In this document: positions 7,848 through 16,057 of the stretch, piece by piece
Position numbering within the stretch: the stretch's first letter is position 1
How the letters are laid out: every line of letters starts with the position of its first letter
Source: Paradesertivirga sp036399495
Lineage (GTDB): Bacteria > Bacteroidota > Bacteroidia > Sphingobacteriales > Sphingobacteriaceae
Reading direction: 5' to 3'
Length of the DNA: 19,586 nucleotides
Assembly (NCBI GenBank): GCA_036399495.1
Contig: DASWMZ010000027.1
Coordinates: 1 to 19,586, forward strand
Position numbers and translations under genes: made by a program
Notes under the pieces: generated by a model
What the model saw: the letters and a program-made list of their open reading frames with translations, nothing else
Database searches by the model: none
What the model was told of the DNA's origin: nothing

Positions 7848-9299
7848 TTAATCCCGTTTTCCAATCCTTATTCCCAGAAATCCTTTTTTCCGCTTTTTCT
7901 CTTCTTTAACTTCTTGTTTGTTTTCGACGTATTCTTCTCTATCCCGGTCTTCACTTTCCGCCCTGGCCAACTTCTGTTTTAAAACATAATATTTCTCAGC
8001 CTGTTTGATTGAATCCTGAAGCCGCTTAGCGTTTAAACTTTCAAGTAAAAATATGGAATCTCTAAGCCTTTGCCTTTCAGCATTTATAGCAACAGTATCA
8101 ATCACTTCTGTCGAACCCCGGCCAGTATATACGGAGAACCCGGCAAATAAACCCAAACAGGTAAGAAGAAGGGCGAGTCCCATAACAACCGGTTTTAATC
8201 CAAATATGGAAGACGAGCTCACTCGCGCCGGGCGCCTACTAGTTGTCTGTCTGCTTCTTAATGCTTTATCCTCAGGGCTTTGATCAGAAGCACTGAAACC
8301 AGTTTTGTTACCGTCTGATAAAATCCCTTTCAAGCGTTCATTTTCTTCCTTTAAGGTATTGACAAGGGCTTGGGCTTGAATATTTTCCGCTTGCGCGGTG
8401 ATGTTCAACACAATAGCTTCGTGAAGCTCCATTCCGTTACGGAAACGATTTTCAGGTTTTTTTTCAAGGCACTTGTGGAGAATCTCAAGCAACCATGATG
8501 GAACCTGCATCTCCAGAGCCTTACGGTCGTCCGGCCAGGTAGCAGGAATCTTAAATCGGCGTAAGGAAAGTACATCAGGCACCGGAACTTCCATGTGCGA
8601 AATCATCACAGCATTTCGCGACGTTTCGCCATTACTTTCCAAAGGAAAGGGAACCGTTCCTGCCAGGAGTTCAAAAAGCACTACTCCGAAACTATAGATA
8701 TCGGTTTCGAAAAGCATCGCACCGGAGTTCTGTTCCGGTGCCATAAATTCGATGGCTCCGGCATGACGCAAGCTGGTTCGGCGCTGCTCATCAGACATGA
8801 TCGCTAAACCAAAATCGAGCAACATGTAATTGCCTGAGTGTAGGTTTAACTTGACGTTGTTGCTTTTGATATCGCCATGTTTTACTCCTACTTTATGGCA
8901 ATGTGCTAAAGCGCTTGAGAGATGATCCGCAACCTTGATTACTTCGCGAACACTAAATACAGGATCGTGTGGTGGTTTTAAAAGCTCCTCAAGATCGGGT
9001 CCTTCTATAAACTCCATTTCTATAAATGGTAATGAGCCACTTTCGGTAATACCGGAATTTAAAATCTTAACGACGTTAGGATTAGGCTCTTCGTTTACCT
9101 TTTGAAGTTTAAGAACTTCATTTTTGAAATCCTTGAAGTTTTTATCATTGTCGTCTTCTGCATAAATCGGCGTTGGTAGCAATTTTACAGCAGTAAGAAT
9201 TTGGCCAGTTCGACGTGCCTTATAGACAGAACCCTGTCCACCGGTACGCAAAGCGCCCATATTTTCTAATCCTTCTGTTATTGTAAATATTTTAGCCAT
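7848..9299 (-). CDS. Transmembrane Ser/Thr protein kinase with periplasmic helical segment and basic tail (kinase 3)
   Basis: First transcribed of the three kinases, 483 residues from the ATG at 9299. An upstream TTG at 9317 would add six residues, but the ATG gives an N-terminus (MAKIFTITEGLENMGALR) aligned with kinase 1 (MGKVFTITEG). Catalytic residues are complete (numbers from the TTG frame, subtract 6): glycine loop GGQGSVYKA, Lys45, HGDIKSNN with Asp149, DFG 168-170, APE 193-195. A cytoplasmic helical linker follows (VNTLKEENERLKGIL), then a membrane helix at about 372-394, a helical segment at about 410-452, and a basic tail ending GFLGIRIGKRD. No PASTA or other known extracellular repeat is visible. 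It starts 68 bases after the FHA gene and ends 26 bases before kinase 2. The context suggests it phosphorylates proteins of the cell-wall module upstream. Confidence 0.93.
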   Translation of the reverse strand: MAKIFTITEGLENMGALRTGGQGSVYKARRTGQILTAVKLLPTPIYAEDDNDKNFKDFKNEVLKLQKVNEEPNPNVVKILNSGITESGSLPFIEMEFIEGPDLEELLKPPHDPVFSVREVIKVADHLSSALAHCHKVGVKHGDIKSNNVKLNLHSGNYMLLDFGLAIMSDEQRRTSLRHAGAIEFMAPEQNSGAMLFETDIYSFGVVLFELLAGTVPFPLESNGETSRNAVMISHMEVPVPDVLSLRRFKIPATWPDDRKALEMQVPSWLLEILHKCLEKKPENRFRNGMELHEAIVLNITAQAENIQAQALVNTLKEENERLKGILSDGNKTGFSASDQSPEDKALRSRQTTSRRPARVSSSSIFGLKPVVMGLALLLTCLGLFAGFSVYTGRGSTEVIDTVAINAERQRLRDSIFLLESLNAKRLQDSIKQAEKYYVLKQKLARAESEDRDREEYVENKQEVKEEKKRKKGFLGIRIGKRD

Positions 9300-9367
9300 A
9301 GCCAGATTACTACGCAACTTAGAACAACGCAGATTTTTGTTGGATGATAGTGTGTGCTAATACTATG

Positions 9368-10150
9368 CTAAGATTGTGCCGAAGTTGAAAATTGAATCAC
9401 TGCAGTTTCTCCTAAAATGATTTGATCGCCCTCTTTTAAGCGATGCCCAATGTGAGTGGAATTTAGCTTAATGGGCTCGTTATCATTTAAAGACTTAATC
9501 TTAATTTTATTTCTTGGAGGGATGCCGCCTTCATCGGCAAAGAGCATAAAACATCCGGCATCATTGTTCCATTCAATATGGGCATGTTGACGACTAATGT
9601 ACTTATTACAGTCATTTTCACAGTCGCCAGGAAAAGCAATGTTATTTATTCTAAAAAATCCTTCATCTGTTTGTGCGCGCTTTTCTCTTCCGATGTTAAT
9701 CTTACCAGACTCAGAGCTGATCTCATATTCGTCCTTTTCGGCTTGTCCACTTAATACCAAAATATACGCCGTTCCGGTTTTTTGTATTGCCTGCTGTTTT
9801 GTTTTGATAAATAAAGCAGCATGCACATCCATTAATTTTTTCGCTTCAGGCGGAGGAGTGTCTACAAAAGTCGTCTCAAACGTCCAGCCGGCAGGAAGAT
9901 CAATCGCGTAATCATCAGAAATGCGTTGTACTTCCTGTTTAAACAATAAAGGTTCATTAACATATACCGCGGATTCATACATGTGCCTTTCACTTTCAGA
10001 ACAACTTACAAACAGTTGCAAGCCTCTAATATGCTTACCTTCTCCGCCTTCAACCACTTGCAACTCTTCCTTTATAGAGCGCAGCAAAGCGTCGCGCAGG
10101 CTTTTAACATCTTGAGGACTTTCAGCATCGGTACTAAATATTTCGAACAT
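9368..10150 (-). CDS. FHA-domain protein (phosphothreonine reader), second in cluster
   Basis: A soluble protein of 260 residues with no signal peptide or membrane helix. The C-terminal part, about 140-258, is an FHA domain with its phosphothreonine-binding motifs: NIGRE (the conserved Gly-Arg) and YISRQHAHIEW (Ser and His). A Cys-containing insertion (FPGDCENDC) lies between them. FHA domains bind phosphothreonine, so this is a natural target or adaptor of the kinases encoded next. The N-terminal part of about 135 residues is unrecognised. It contains a conserved-looking VNEPLLFKQEVQ segment and a Trp in DLPAGWTFET. The ATG at 10150 follows AAAGG at suitable spacing and is preferred to the TTG at 10171. 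It sits between the SEDS-PBP gene (144 bases upstream) and kinase 3. Confidence 0.88.
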   Translation of the reverse strand: MFEIFSTDAESPQDVKSLRDALLRSIKEELQVVEGGEGKHIRGLQLFVSCSESERHMYESAVYVNEPLLFKQEVQRISDDYAIDLPAGWTFETTFVDTPPPEAKKLMDVHAALFIKTKQQAIQKTGTAYILVLSGQAEKDEYEISSESGKINIGREKRAQTDEGFFRINNIAFPGDCENDCNKYISRQHAHIEWNNDAGCFMLFADEGGIPPRNKIKIKSLNDNEPIKLNSTHIGHRLKEGDQIILGETAVIQFSTSAQS

Positions 10151-10294
10151 ATTATTGCCTTTATTTATCAATAATTAAGAAACAAAAATTAAGGGCTATT
10201 GTTGGGCGGAAGCCTTAAGTCACTAACGATTAAGGTGGTTCTTCATTGTGAAACAGCCTTAATATTCAACTCGATTTTGGCAAGACCTTTACTT
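10151..10294 (-). promoter_or_regulatory. Largest internal gap of the kinase/cell-wall cluster
   Basis: This 144-base AT-rich gap separates the SEDS-PBP stop from the FHA start. It contains an imperfect hairpin on the transcribed strand (AAGGCT pairing with AGCCCTT through a bulge, about 10190-10216), followed by TTAATTTTTGTTT. That could be a weak terminator or attenuator, and the gap could also hold a promoter for the FHA and kinase genes. No convincing promoter consensus was found. Confidence 0.3.
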
Positions 10295-13200
10295 CTAATT
10301 ACCGTCTGAAGTGTCAGCACTTACAGGCTCAGGTGTTGAAACGGGTGGCGATGCCTGGTCATTATTCTCTATCGGCACAGGCGAAATAATAGTACCAGCC
10401 GGAGCGGTGCCTGGCAATACAACACCCGAAACACGTTGAGCCGGAGCAAAACTCTTTATCATCCGTCTTTGCATTAGAAACGGAATCACATGCTTCCCGG
10501 CAAGGGCAACTGCATCGCTCGAGCCTTTGGTCGATTCTACTCTTATACAAACCACCACATGACCGGTGCCTTTCGCCTTTGGTGCAAAAAAGACATACCA
10601 TCCGTCGTTTATCCGTTCCTTCTTCCAGATTCTTTCGGGTGTACCTGTCTTACCGCCAACAGCGATGCCCAGTATGGGCACCTTTGGCGCACTTTGCTTC
10701 AGCATAAAATCTTTTACGATATCGGCATACTTAGGATCGTTGGTCAACTTAGTGCTGCCTTTAACTCCTTGTGTGTTTGTACTCACTTTAAGTACATAGC
10801 GATTTTCAACAATGTTACCATGATTTGCAACACCAGCAGCCATACGCGCAATTGCCGCAGGAGTAGCAATTAATTCCCCTTGTCCCCAAGACATACCCGA
10901 TATTCCCTTGGCCCTGGTGCGCCTGATGTTGTTTGAATTATACTTTGGTTTTGTATTGAATTCTGTGCTTCGCCAAAGTTCCCGCCATTTGTTTTCCTGT
11001 TGAATATCTTGTCCATCACGTTCGTAGTAATAGCCCCCAACTCCCCGCAGAAACATTCCTGATTTCAGATAGACATTGACCATATCTTCCTGCAAACGTT
11101 CCTCATTCGCCAGTTTTATGAAGTAAACGTTGTTTGATTTAACTAAGGCTCGTTCAAGCCCTATTTTTCCTGTCTCATCCGGCTCCGGACCTTTGGTACG
11201 AATTCTTTCGTGAGGGCTGACCATGAAAGCTTTTTGTGTAGCCGCAATTCCAAGTTTGTTAAATGCAGCAAGGGTGGTAGCAACTTTAGCCGTAGAACCC
11301 GGCTGCGTAGCATAAGTGAAACCTAAATCTTGCGTGGTAAGCCATTGAGCAAGACGATTTTGCTCAGTCATCGACATGGTCATCAGTTCCCAATTGTTAA
11401 CCGGAGGAAGAGGATAATTTGCAGACACCAGTACATCGCCAGTATTATCTTCCATGATGACCACCGATACACGGTTATCTTTTAAGGAATCATCCATCGC
11501 GATTGACCGCTGAATGTTTGTTTGTAATCGTGCATCGATTGTTAATTGAACATCGCGGTTACGCTTCTTAAATTCTTCGACCTTATTACTGTTAATACCA
11601 GCTAGAAGCAGCGGAGCAAGTTCGCTATAATCCTTTTTGACAACCGTCATTTCCTTAACGCCTCTAGCAAGAAAGCGATCTTCGCGGTAAGCGCTGGCAA
11701 TAGCCGTAATTTTCTCAGATGGAGTATTAAATCCTCTCAACTCCGCCGCATGCTGATACTCGGCAAAATAACCGTTGGTGCTTCCGCTGAAAATACCCGT
11801 ATTAGCATCTCCCGTCCAGAAGAATGTTTCCTCTGCAAAGGGGTAATATCTATCCAAGCGTTTATGAATTACCGAGTCGATATCAAAATTTAATCCGCCT
11901 GAAGCGCGTAATAAGCCCTCCTGTTTTTTGATTAATTCGGGTTTGCTGGTCGCAAGCAACCGCCCATCCCGATCATATAAAGAACCAGCCTGGAGCCTGT
12001 TCATTAAAATGGCGATCCGAGGATTATAGCTGAACATCCCCAAGCCACTTCGATCTGCCACAAGAGATGGTTGGACAACCCATTTCTTATTATTAAACAG
12101 GTATCGGGAAACATTTACAGTTAACAGCAACACACCAATTAAGGCGGCGGCTAATGCCGGAACCAAGTTTTTATCATGCTGCTTGGTTACATAACTCATT
12201 TGAACTTCGGTACCTTGTACACGGGAAGCTGATAACAAAAATCCTGCGGCTACAAAATTGGCCACCATAGAAGATCCACCATAACTTAAAAAAGGAAGAG
12301 ATACTCCTGATAAGGGAAGTGCTCCCGTAGAGCCGCCAGCTATAAGCAAAAATTGCACAAAGGTACTTACACCGATGCCTGCACAGAGATAAAACAGAAA
12401 AGGCGTTCCGGTTTTGCGTCCCACCAAAATTGATCGATGTAAGTAAATAAGAAAGAGTATAAAGATGCTAGTAATACCCGCCCATCCAAACTCCTCACCT
12501 GCAGCGGGTAAAATCATATCGGTATGTGCCTCGGGTATCGTTTTGGCAAATCCCTCTCCAACGCCCTGACCGGAGATTCCTCCGCTGGCCATTGCCCAGA
12601 TTCCGTTTGCTACCTGATCGCCGCCATAAACTTCATTGTTCCAGGCATCCTGCCAAATTGCCTTACGCTCGGTTAAACGCTTCACAGGGCCAGGGAATAT
12701 TTTGTCCAGATACGGAATCTGATCGATAAGCAAAAAGCCGGCGATAATCATCAAAGCCATTATGGTTGATTCGCTTATCTGCTTCCGCTTGAAGATCATC
12801 AGCAACACTACTATTAGGAGAGTTATCCCGGTAGCCAGCCAAATACTATTTAGGATCCAGGCTGCAACTACATATAAAACGATCGAGCCGATCATAAACA
12901 TAAAATCGCTGCGGGAAAAGGAGAATAATACGATAAAGGTGAAACAGACCACCATGGCAGGGCCTAAATCGCCTAAGACCAAAAAGAGTAGTATGGCTAC
13001 AACAATCGCAATTAATGCCAAGTAAAAAAACGACCAGCGTTTACGATAGCTTCGGTATTCGCTGATGAAGCGTTCATTTGTGGCAAAAAATCCCGCAAGG
13101 AAAAGAATGATCAGATATTTCACAATCTCGCTGGGCTGAAAACCAAATAGATTAACCTTTACACCACTGCCTTCGGGACCAGTTCCAAATACCAGCGTTA

Positions 13201-14503
13201 AGGCCAAGAGCGTAAGCGCCATAACTGCCCAGGGCCAACCGTTAGCTGCTTTCCGATTGTTCTTGAAGATGAACATCCGGTAAAGGCTATTATCTACATT
13301 GAATTTCCGAAGCTTTGCGAACATGATGATAACGATGCCTGCTAGGCCCATACCTAGGTAAAGCAGTGTATCCTTAGCCAAAAAGCGGTCGCGAAGCGGA
13401 TCCTGCAAGCTTAATAGTGTAAGTAACGACAAACCGGTAAGCGCCATCACAAAAGGAAGTATGATTTGATCGGCTTCTGGGAACTTGATTGAGAATATCA
13501 AATGGACCAATAAAAATCCTCCGAAGTAACATCCCATAATAATCCAGAACCACTTTTCGAATTCCTCGGGAGTACGTACGATTAGCGATCCTTCCTTTTT
13601 TAAAATATTGAAATCACGACCTGACAGCAGCCGTATAGTGTGCGGCGACTGCACAAAGTTTAACTCTTCATTATCATCAAGTTGTTGCACACCCTGCGAT
13701 GTTCCAAATTGATAACCCGGCTGTAGAGGCAGTAATTCAAAGGCTTTATCCTCCGGCAGACTTTTGAACATGTATTTGCCTTCGGCGTTGGTTCGTGCAT
13801 AAGCCGTTAAAGATTGCAATTGTTTATGCCTTAGCGAATCAAGCAAATAAGTGCGTTTAAAGCCTTTACCGGTTTCTATTACTTCTGCCTCTACCTCAGT
13901 AACCTGTTCGCTGTATGCACTGTCTTGCGGCAGAATCATCTGCAGCCTTACCAGAACTCCGGAAACAAGTTCTTTCTCGCGATTTCTTATTCGACCTGAA
14001 ATACTGTACTTACCGAGTTGTACGTCGGTTACATCAGGTAACGCTTTTGGGTTCTTTCTCTCCTGGGCAAATGCAATTGAGTCCTCGCCGGTAAAACCTA
14101 ACAATGATCTGGAAGAACCTACTCTCCTTCTAAAACTTTGTCCGCCTCTTACATAAGCATCATCTGCATCTACGAAGTATTTGCGTTTGTTCAGTTCTCC
14201 AATATTATCAATTGCTTTATCTGCTGGATTGAGTCCCTTTGACACAACGGAACCTACTAAGGCAATATCCTTTCTGTCTTCAAAATAATAACCCTTTTTC
14301 AACATTGTGCTGATTTCATCACCAGCATTTTTACTGTTTAAATTAAGCATTGTGCCGGCTGCCAAACGACTGCTTACATCCTTAAAATCGCGCTGTAAAA
14401 CGCTGTACAAGTAAAAGAACAGCAGTCCCATTACTACTGAAATCAGCAGTAAAAACAGGCGCTCGCTCTTTCTGCCTTTTTTTAAAGATGTATTCTCTTT
14501 CAT
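10295..14503 (-). CDS. Fused SEDS glycosyltransferase (RodA/FtsW type) and class B penicillin-binding protein
   Basis: A bifunctional peptidoglycan synthase of 1402 residues. In order: a membrane helix at about 15-36; a periplasmic region at about 38-316 with a carboxypeptidase-regulatory-like beta fold at about 165-265 (YSISGRIRN); a helix at about 318-337; then a ten-helix SEDS domain at about 346-760. The SEDS domain shows GFQPSEIVKY, IPEAHTD with the putative catalytic Asp662, and SLPFLSYGGSS. A helix at about 781-800 leads into a transpeptidase with Ser1070-Lys1073 (PGSTAKV), SNN at 1123-1125 and KTGT at 1285-1288. A Pro-rich tail ends the protein. SEDS proteins polymerise glycan strands from lipid II and class B PBPs cross-link them. 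The predicted topology places the transpeptidase in the periplasm. It starts one base after the phosphatase stop. Elongation (RodA-PbpA) or division (FtsW-FtsI) use cannot be decided. Confidence 0.95.
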   Translation of the reverse strand: MKENTSLKKGRKSERLFLLLISVVMGLLFFYLYSVLQRDFKDVSSRLAAGTMLNLNSKNAGDEISTMLKKGYYFEDRKDIALVGSVVSKGLNPADKAIDNIGELNKRKYFVDADDAYVRGGQSFRRRVGSSRSLLGFTGEDSIAFAQERKNPKALPDVTDVQLGKYSISGRIRNREKELVSGVLVRLQMILPQDSAYSEQVTEVEAEVIETGKGFKRTYLLDSLRHKQLQSLTAYARTNAEGKYMFKSLPEDKAFELLPLQPGYQFGTSQGVQQLDDNEELNFVQSPHTIRLLSGRDFNILKKEGSLIVRTPEEFEKWFWIIMGCYFGGFLLVHLIFSIKFPEADQIILPFVMALTGLSLLTLLSLQDPLRDRFLAKDTLLYLGMGLAGIVIIMFAKLRKFNVDNSLYRMFIFKNNRKAANGWPWAVMALTLLALTLVFGTGPEGSGVKVNLFGFQPSEIVKYLIILFLAGFFATNERFISEYRSYRKRWSFFYLALIAIVVAILLFLVLGDLGPAMVVCFTFIVLFSFSRSDFMFMIGSIVLYVVAAWILNSIWLATGITLLIVVLLMIFKRKQISESTIMALMIIAGFLLIDQIPYLDKIFPGPVKRLTERKAIWQDAWNNEVYGGDQVANGIWAMASGGISGQGVGEGFAKTIPEAHTDMILPAAGEEFGWAGITSIFILFLIYLHRSILVGRKTGTPFLFYLCAGIGVSTFVQFLLIAGGSTGALPLSGVSLPFLSYGGSSMVANFVAAGFLLSASRVQGTEVQMSYVTKQHDKNLVPALAAALIGVLLLTVNVSRYLFNNKKWVVQPSLVADRSGLGMFSYNPRIAILMNRLQAGSLYDRDGRLLATSKPELIKKQEGLLRASGGLNFDIDSVIHKRLDRYYPFAEETFFWTGDANTGIFSGSTNGYFAEYQHAAELRGFNTPSEKITAIASAYREDRFLARGVKEMTVVKKDYSELAPLLLAGINSNKVEEFKKRNRDVQLTIDARLQTNIQRSIAMDDSLKDNRVSVVIMEDNTGDVLVSANYPLPPVNNWELMTMSMTEQNRLAQWLTTQDLGFTYATQPGSTAKVATTLAAFNKLGIAATQKAFMVSPHERIRTKGPEPDETGKIGLERALVKSNNVYFIKLANEERLQEDMVNVYLKSGMFLRGVGGYYYERDGQDIQQENKWRELWRSTEFNTKPKYNSNNIRRTRAKGISGMSWGQGELIATPAAIARMAAGVANHGNIVENRYVLKVSTNTQGVKGSTKLTNDPKYADIVKDFMLKQSAPKVPILGIAVGGKTGTPERIWKKERINDGWYVFFAPKAKGTGHVVVCIRVESTKGSSDAVALAGKHVIPFLMQRRMIKSFAPAQRVSGVVLPGTAPAGTIISPVPIENNDQASPPVSTPEPVSADTSDGN

Positions 14504-14504
14504 G

Positions 14505-15965
14505 CTATCTTCCTGGAGTTATTAATGAATCAGATTTAAAGGAATTTGAACCTGCAATCTGGCCGGTTATATATTGCTTATCCGGGAAAACGAAAAAGTT
14601 TTGAATTGGCCATTTACAGTTAAGGAACTGCACATTCCGCAAATGCAAAGCATCGTTTTGAGAAGAAATAGCGACGTTGAAATTCTCAAATTGCAAACCA
14701 TCTAATACAACCATGCGTGAGTCGGGTGAAAGTTGCAATGCTGTGCCTTTGTAAGAGCGATCTGCCCGAAGCACCACCTTTTGATTGCTGATAATAAAGA
14801 GAGTGTCCTGATGAATGTCGAGTGTGTCAGTTATGAGGATAGGCTGCTTAAATAAAGAATCGGAAAGTAAAAGTGTATCACCGGTGGTTGAATTTATAGC
14901 ATCCTGTAGTCTCATTTCTTCTGCCCCACGGGTGGTATCGGCTACAGCCAACAAAGGATCTTGAACCGTTTTCGACCCATTGAAGTTCCACCATAATAAA
15001 TAAAGCGTACTCACTAAAAGAACGGCGCATAAACCGAGTAAAATCTTATTCAAAGGACTGGAAGACGAGGGAGTTGTGTTTACTTTTGAAGATGGATTGA
15101 TAGTTGGCTGACTTACTGATATTTGCCTGGAAGGGAGATCAGGTTTGTCAGAAATTTTTTTTTTACTTGCCGCTACCTGACTGGCTCCCGTTGATGTTGG
15201 CGCCTGCCATGATGTAGTGCTATCGTTTTCAACAAGAACAACTGTAATATTATCCTTTCCGCCATTGTGATTTGCAAGAGCCACAAGCTCTTTGGCTTTT
15301 TCTTCTAGCGAACCTGGCTTTGTGAGAACGCTGGTCATGGCGTCTTTATTAACCATGTCTGTCAGACCATCGCTGCAAAGCAGAAGCATATCGCCGGGTA
15401 AAAAAGGGGAACTACCGGTTTCGATATAATCAGCTTGCGAATCGATCTCTTTGCCGAAACCAAGGGCCTTATTGATTTCATTTCGTTTAATGTGCTTCAT
15501 GGCGGCGTTTTCGTCAAGGCGGCCAGAGTCTTCCAAAAACCCCACAAAGGAATGATCTTTGGATACTTTTACCAGCGAACTATCACGCAACAGGTAAAGT
15601 CTTGTATCACCCACATGAGCATAATGAAATTGGTTATTTTCAACATCGACAACAGCGAGCGTTAATACGCAGGCCATCTTATTGTGTTCCTTGGTTTGTA
15701 GCTTTTCAGCGAAAATCTTTTCGTTGGCTTGTTTAAAGGAAGCCTTCATAGCTTCAATTAAATCGCCGGACGGCGAAGTAAATTTTTCAAAAATAGATTC
15801 GCGTGCAATTTCTGCTGCAATCTCCCCGCCGGCATATCCACCAACTCCATCAATAGCACAGGCAATAATAAACCGGTTGTTCAATACCTTTTTGGCAATG
15901 AAAGCATCCTCGTTATTATCGCGGACTCTTCCCGTATCGGTTATTCCAAAAAAATTCTCAGCCAT
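14505..15965 (-). CDS. Transmembrane PP2C-family Ser/Thr phosphatase (PstP-like) with periplasmic beta-rich domain
   Basis: A metal-dependent protein phosphatase of 486 residues. The cytoplasmic PP2C domain at about 1-247 shows its motifs: RDNNEDAF, AIDGVGG (Asp39), YAHVGDTRLY, CSDGLTDMV (Asp199) and GGKDNITVV (Asp238). A Ser/Thr/Pro-rich linker at about 248-304 leads to one membrane helix at about 306-327. The periplasmic C-terminal part of about 155 residues has short beta strands at regular spacing (KVVLRADRS, RMVVLDGLQFENFNVAI, ALHLRNVQFLNC), suggesting a small right-handed beta-helix. The likely role is to reverse the kinases' action. Its start overlaps the small membrane ORF by 8 bases, and its stop lies one base before the SEDS-PBP start. 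Translational coupling is therefore likely. The order phosphatase, RodA-like, PbpA-like matches actinobacterial pstP-rodA-pbpA. Confidence 0.94.
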   Translation of the reverse strand: MAENFFGITDTGRVRDNNEDAFIAKKVLNNRFIIACAIDGVGGYAGGEIAAEIARESIFEKFTSPSGDLIEAMKASFKQANEKIFAEKLQTKEHNKMACVLTLAVVDVENNQFHYAHVGDTRLYLLRDSSLVKVSKDHSFVGFLEDSGRLDENAAMKHIKRNEINKALGFGKEIDSQADYIETGSSPFLPGDMLLLCSDGLTDMVNKDAMTSVLTKPGSLEEKAKELVALANHNGGKDNITVVLVENDSTTSWQAPTSTGASQVAASKKKISDKPDLPSRQISVSQPTINPSSKVNTTPSSSSPLNKILLGLCAVLLVSTLYLLWWNFNGSKTVQDPLLAVADTTRGAEEMRLQDAINSTTGDTLLLSDSLFKQPILITDTLDIHQDTLFIISNQKVVLRADRSYKGTALQLSPDSRMVVLDGLQFENFNVAISSQNDALHLRNVQFLNCKWPIQNFFVFPDKQYITGQIAGSNSFKSDSLITPGR

Positions 15966-16056
15966 TACGTTTATGCGTATCTTTTATATCCTTAAAATGT
16001 GCTATGAGCAAAAGCACACAAATGCAAAGCAGTGCTATGGATAGTATGTGCGACAT
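15958..16056 (-). CDS. Small single-span membrane protein (32 residues), previously easy to miss
   Basis: A short ORF of 32 codons plus TGA fills the apparent gap between the FHA gene and the phosphatase gene. Its ATG lies one base after the FHA stop (TAA-T-ATG), and its TGA lies inside the first codons of the phosphatase (ATGGCTGA), an 8-base overlap. The product has a hydrophobic segment at residues 4-21 (ILSIALLCICVLLLIAHF) containing Cys11 and Cys13, then a polar, basic end (KDIKDTHKRNG). The charge pattern suggests the C-terminus faces the cytoplasm. No Shine-Dalgarno site is visible, as is common here, so translation by coupling is plausible. Function is unknown. A role as a small subunit of the membrane synthase or phosphatase complex is inference from position. 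It could also be a chance ORF, but its fit to both neighbours is exact. Confidence 0.6.
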   Translation of the reverse strand: MSHILSIALLCICVLLLIAHFKDIKDTHKRNG

Positions 16057-16057
16057 A

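Noticed and set aside
9300..9317. TTG start that would extend kinase 3 by six residues
   Set aside because: The ATG at 9299 aligns exactly with the paralogues' N-termini.
9597..9911. 104-codon plus-strand ORF inside the second FHA gene
   Set aside because: Antisense to a clear FHA protein, no start signal and no family resemblance.
10362..10601. Out-of-frame Cys-rich ORF on the minus strand at the end of SEDS-PBP
   Set aside because: It overlaps the KTGT-containing coding frame and its Cys-rich content is a frame-shift artefact.
13851..14156. 101-codon plus-strand ORF inside the SEDS-PBP gene
   Set aside because: Antisense shadow of the N-terminal periplasmic domain with no support of its own.
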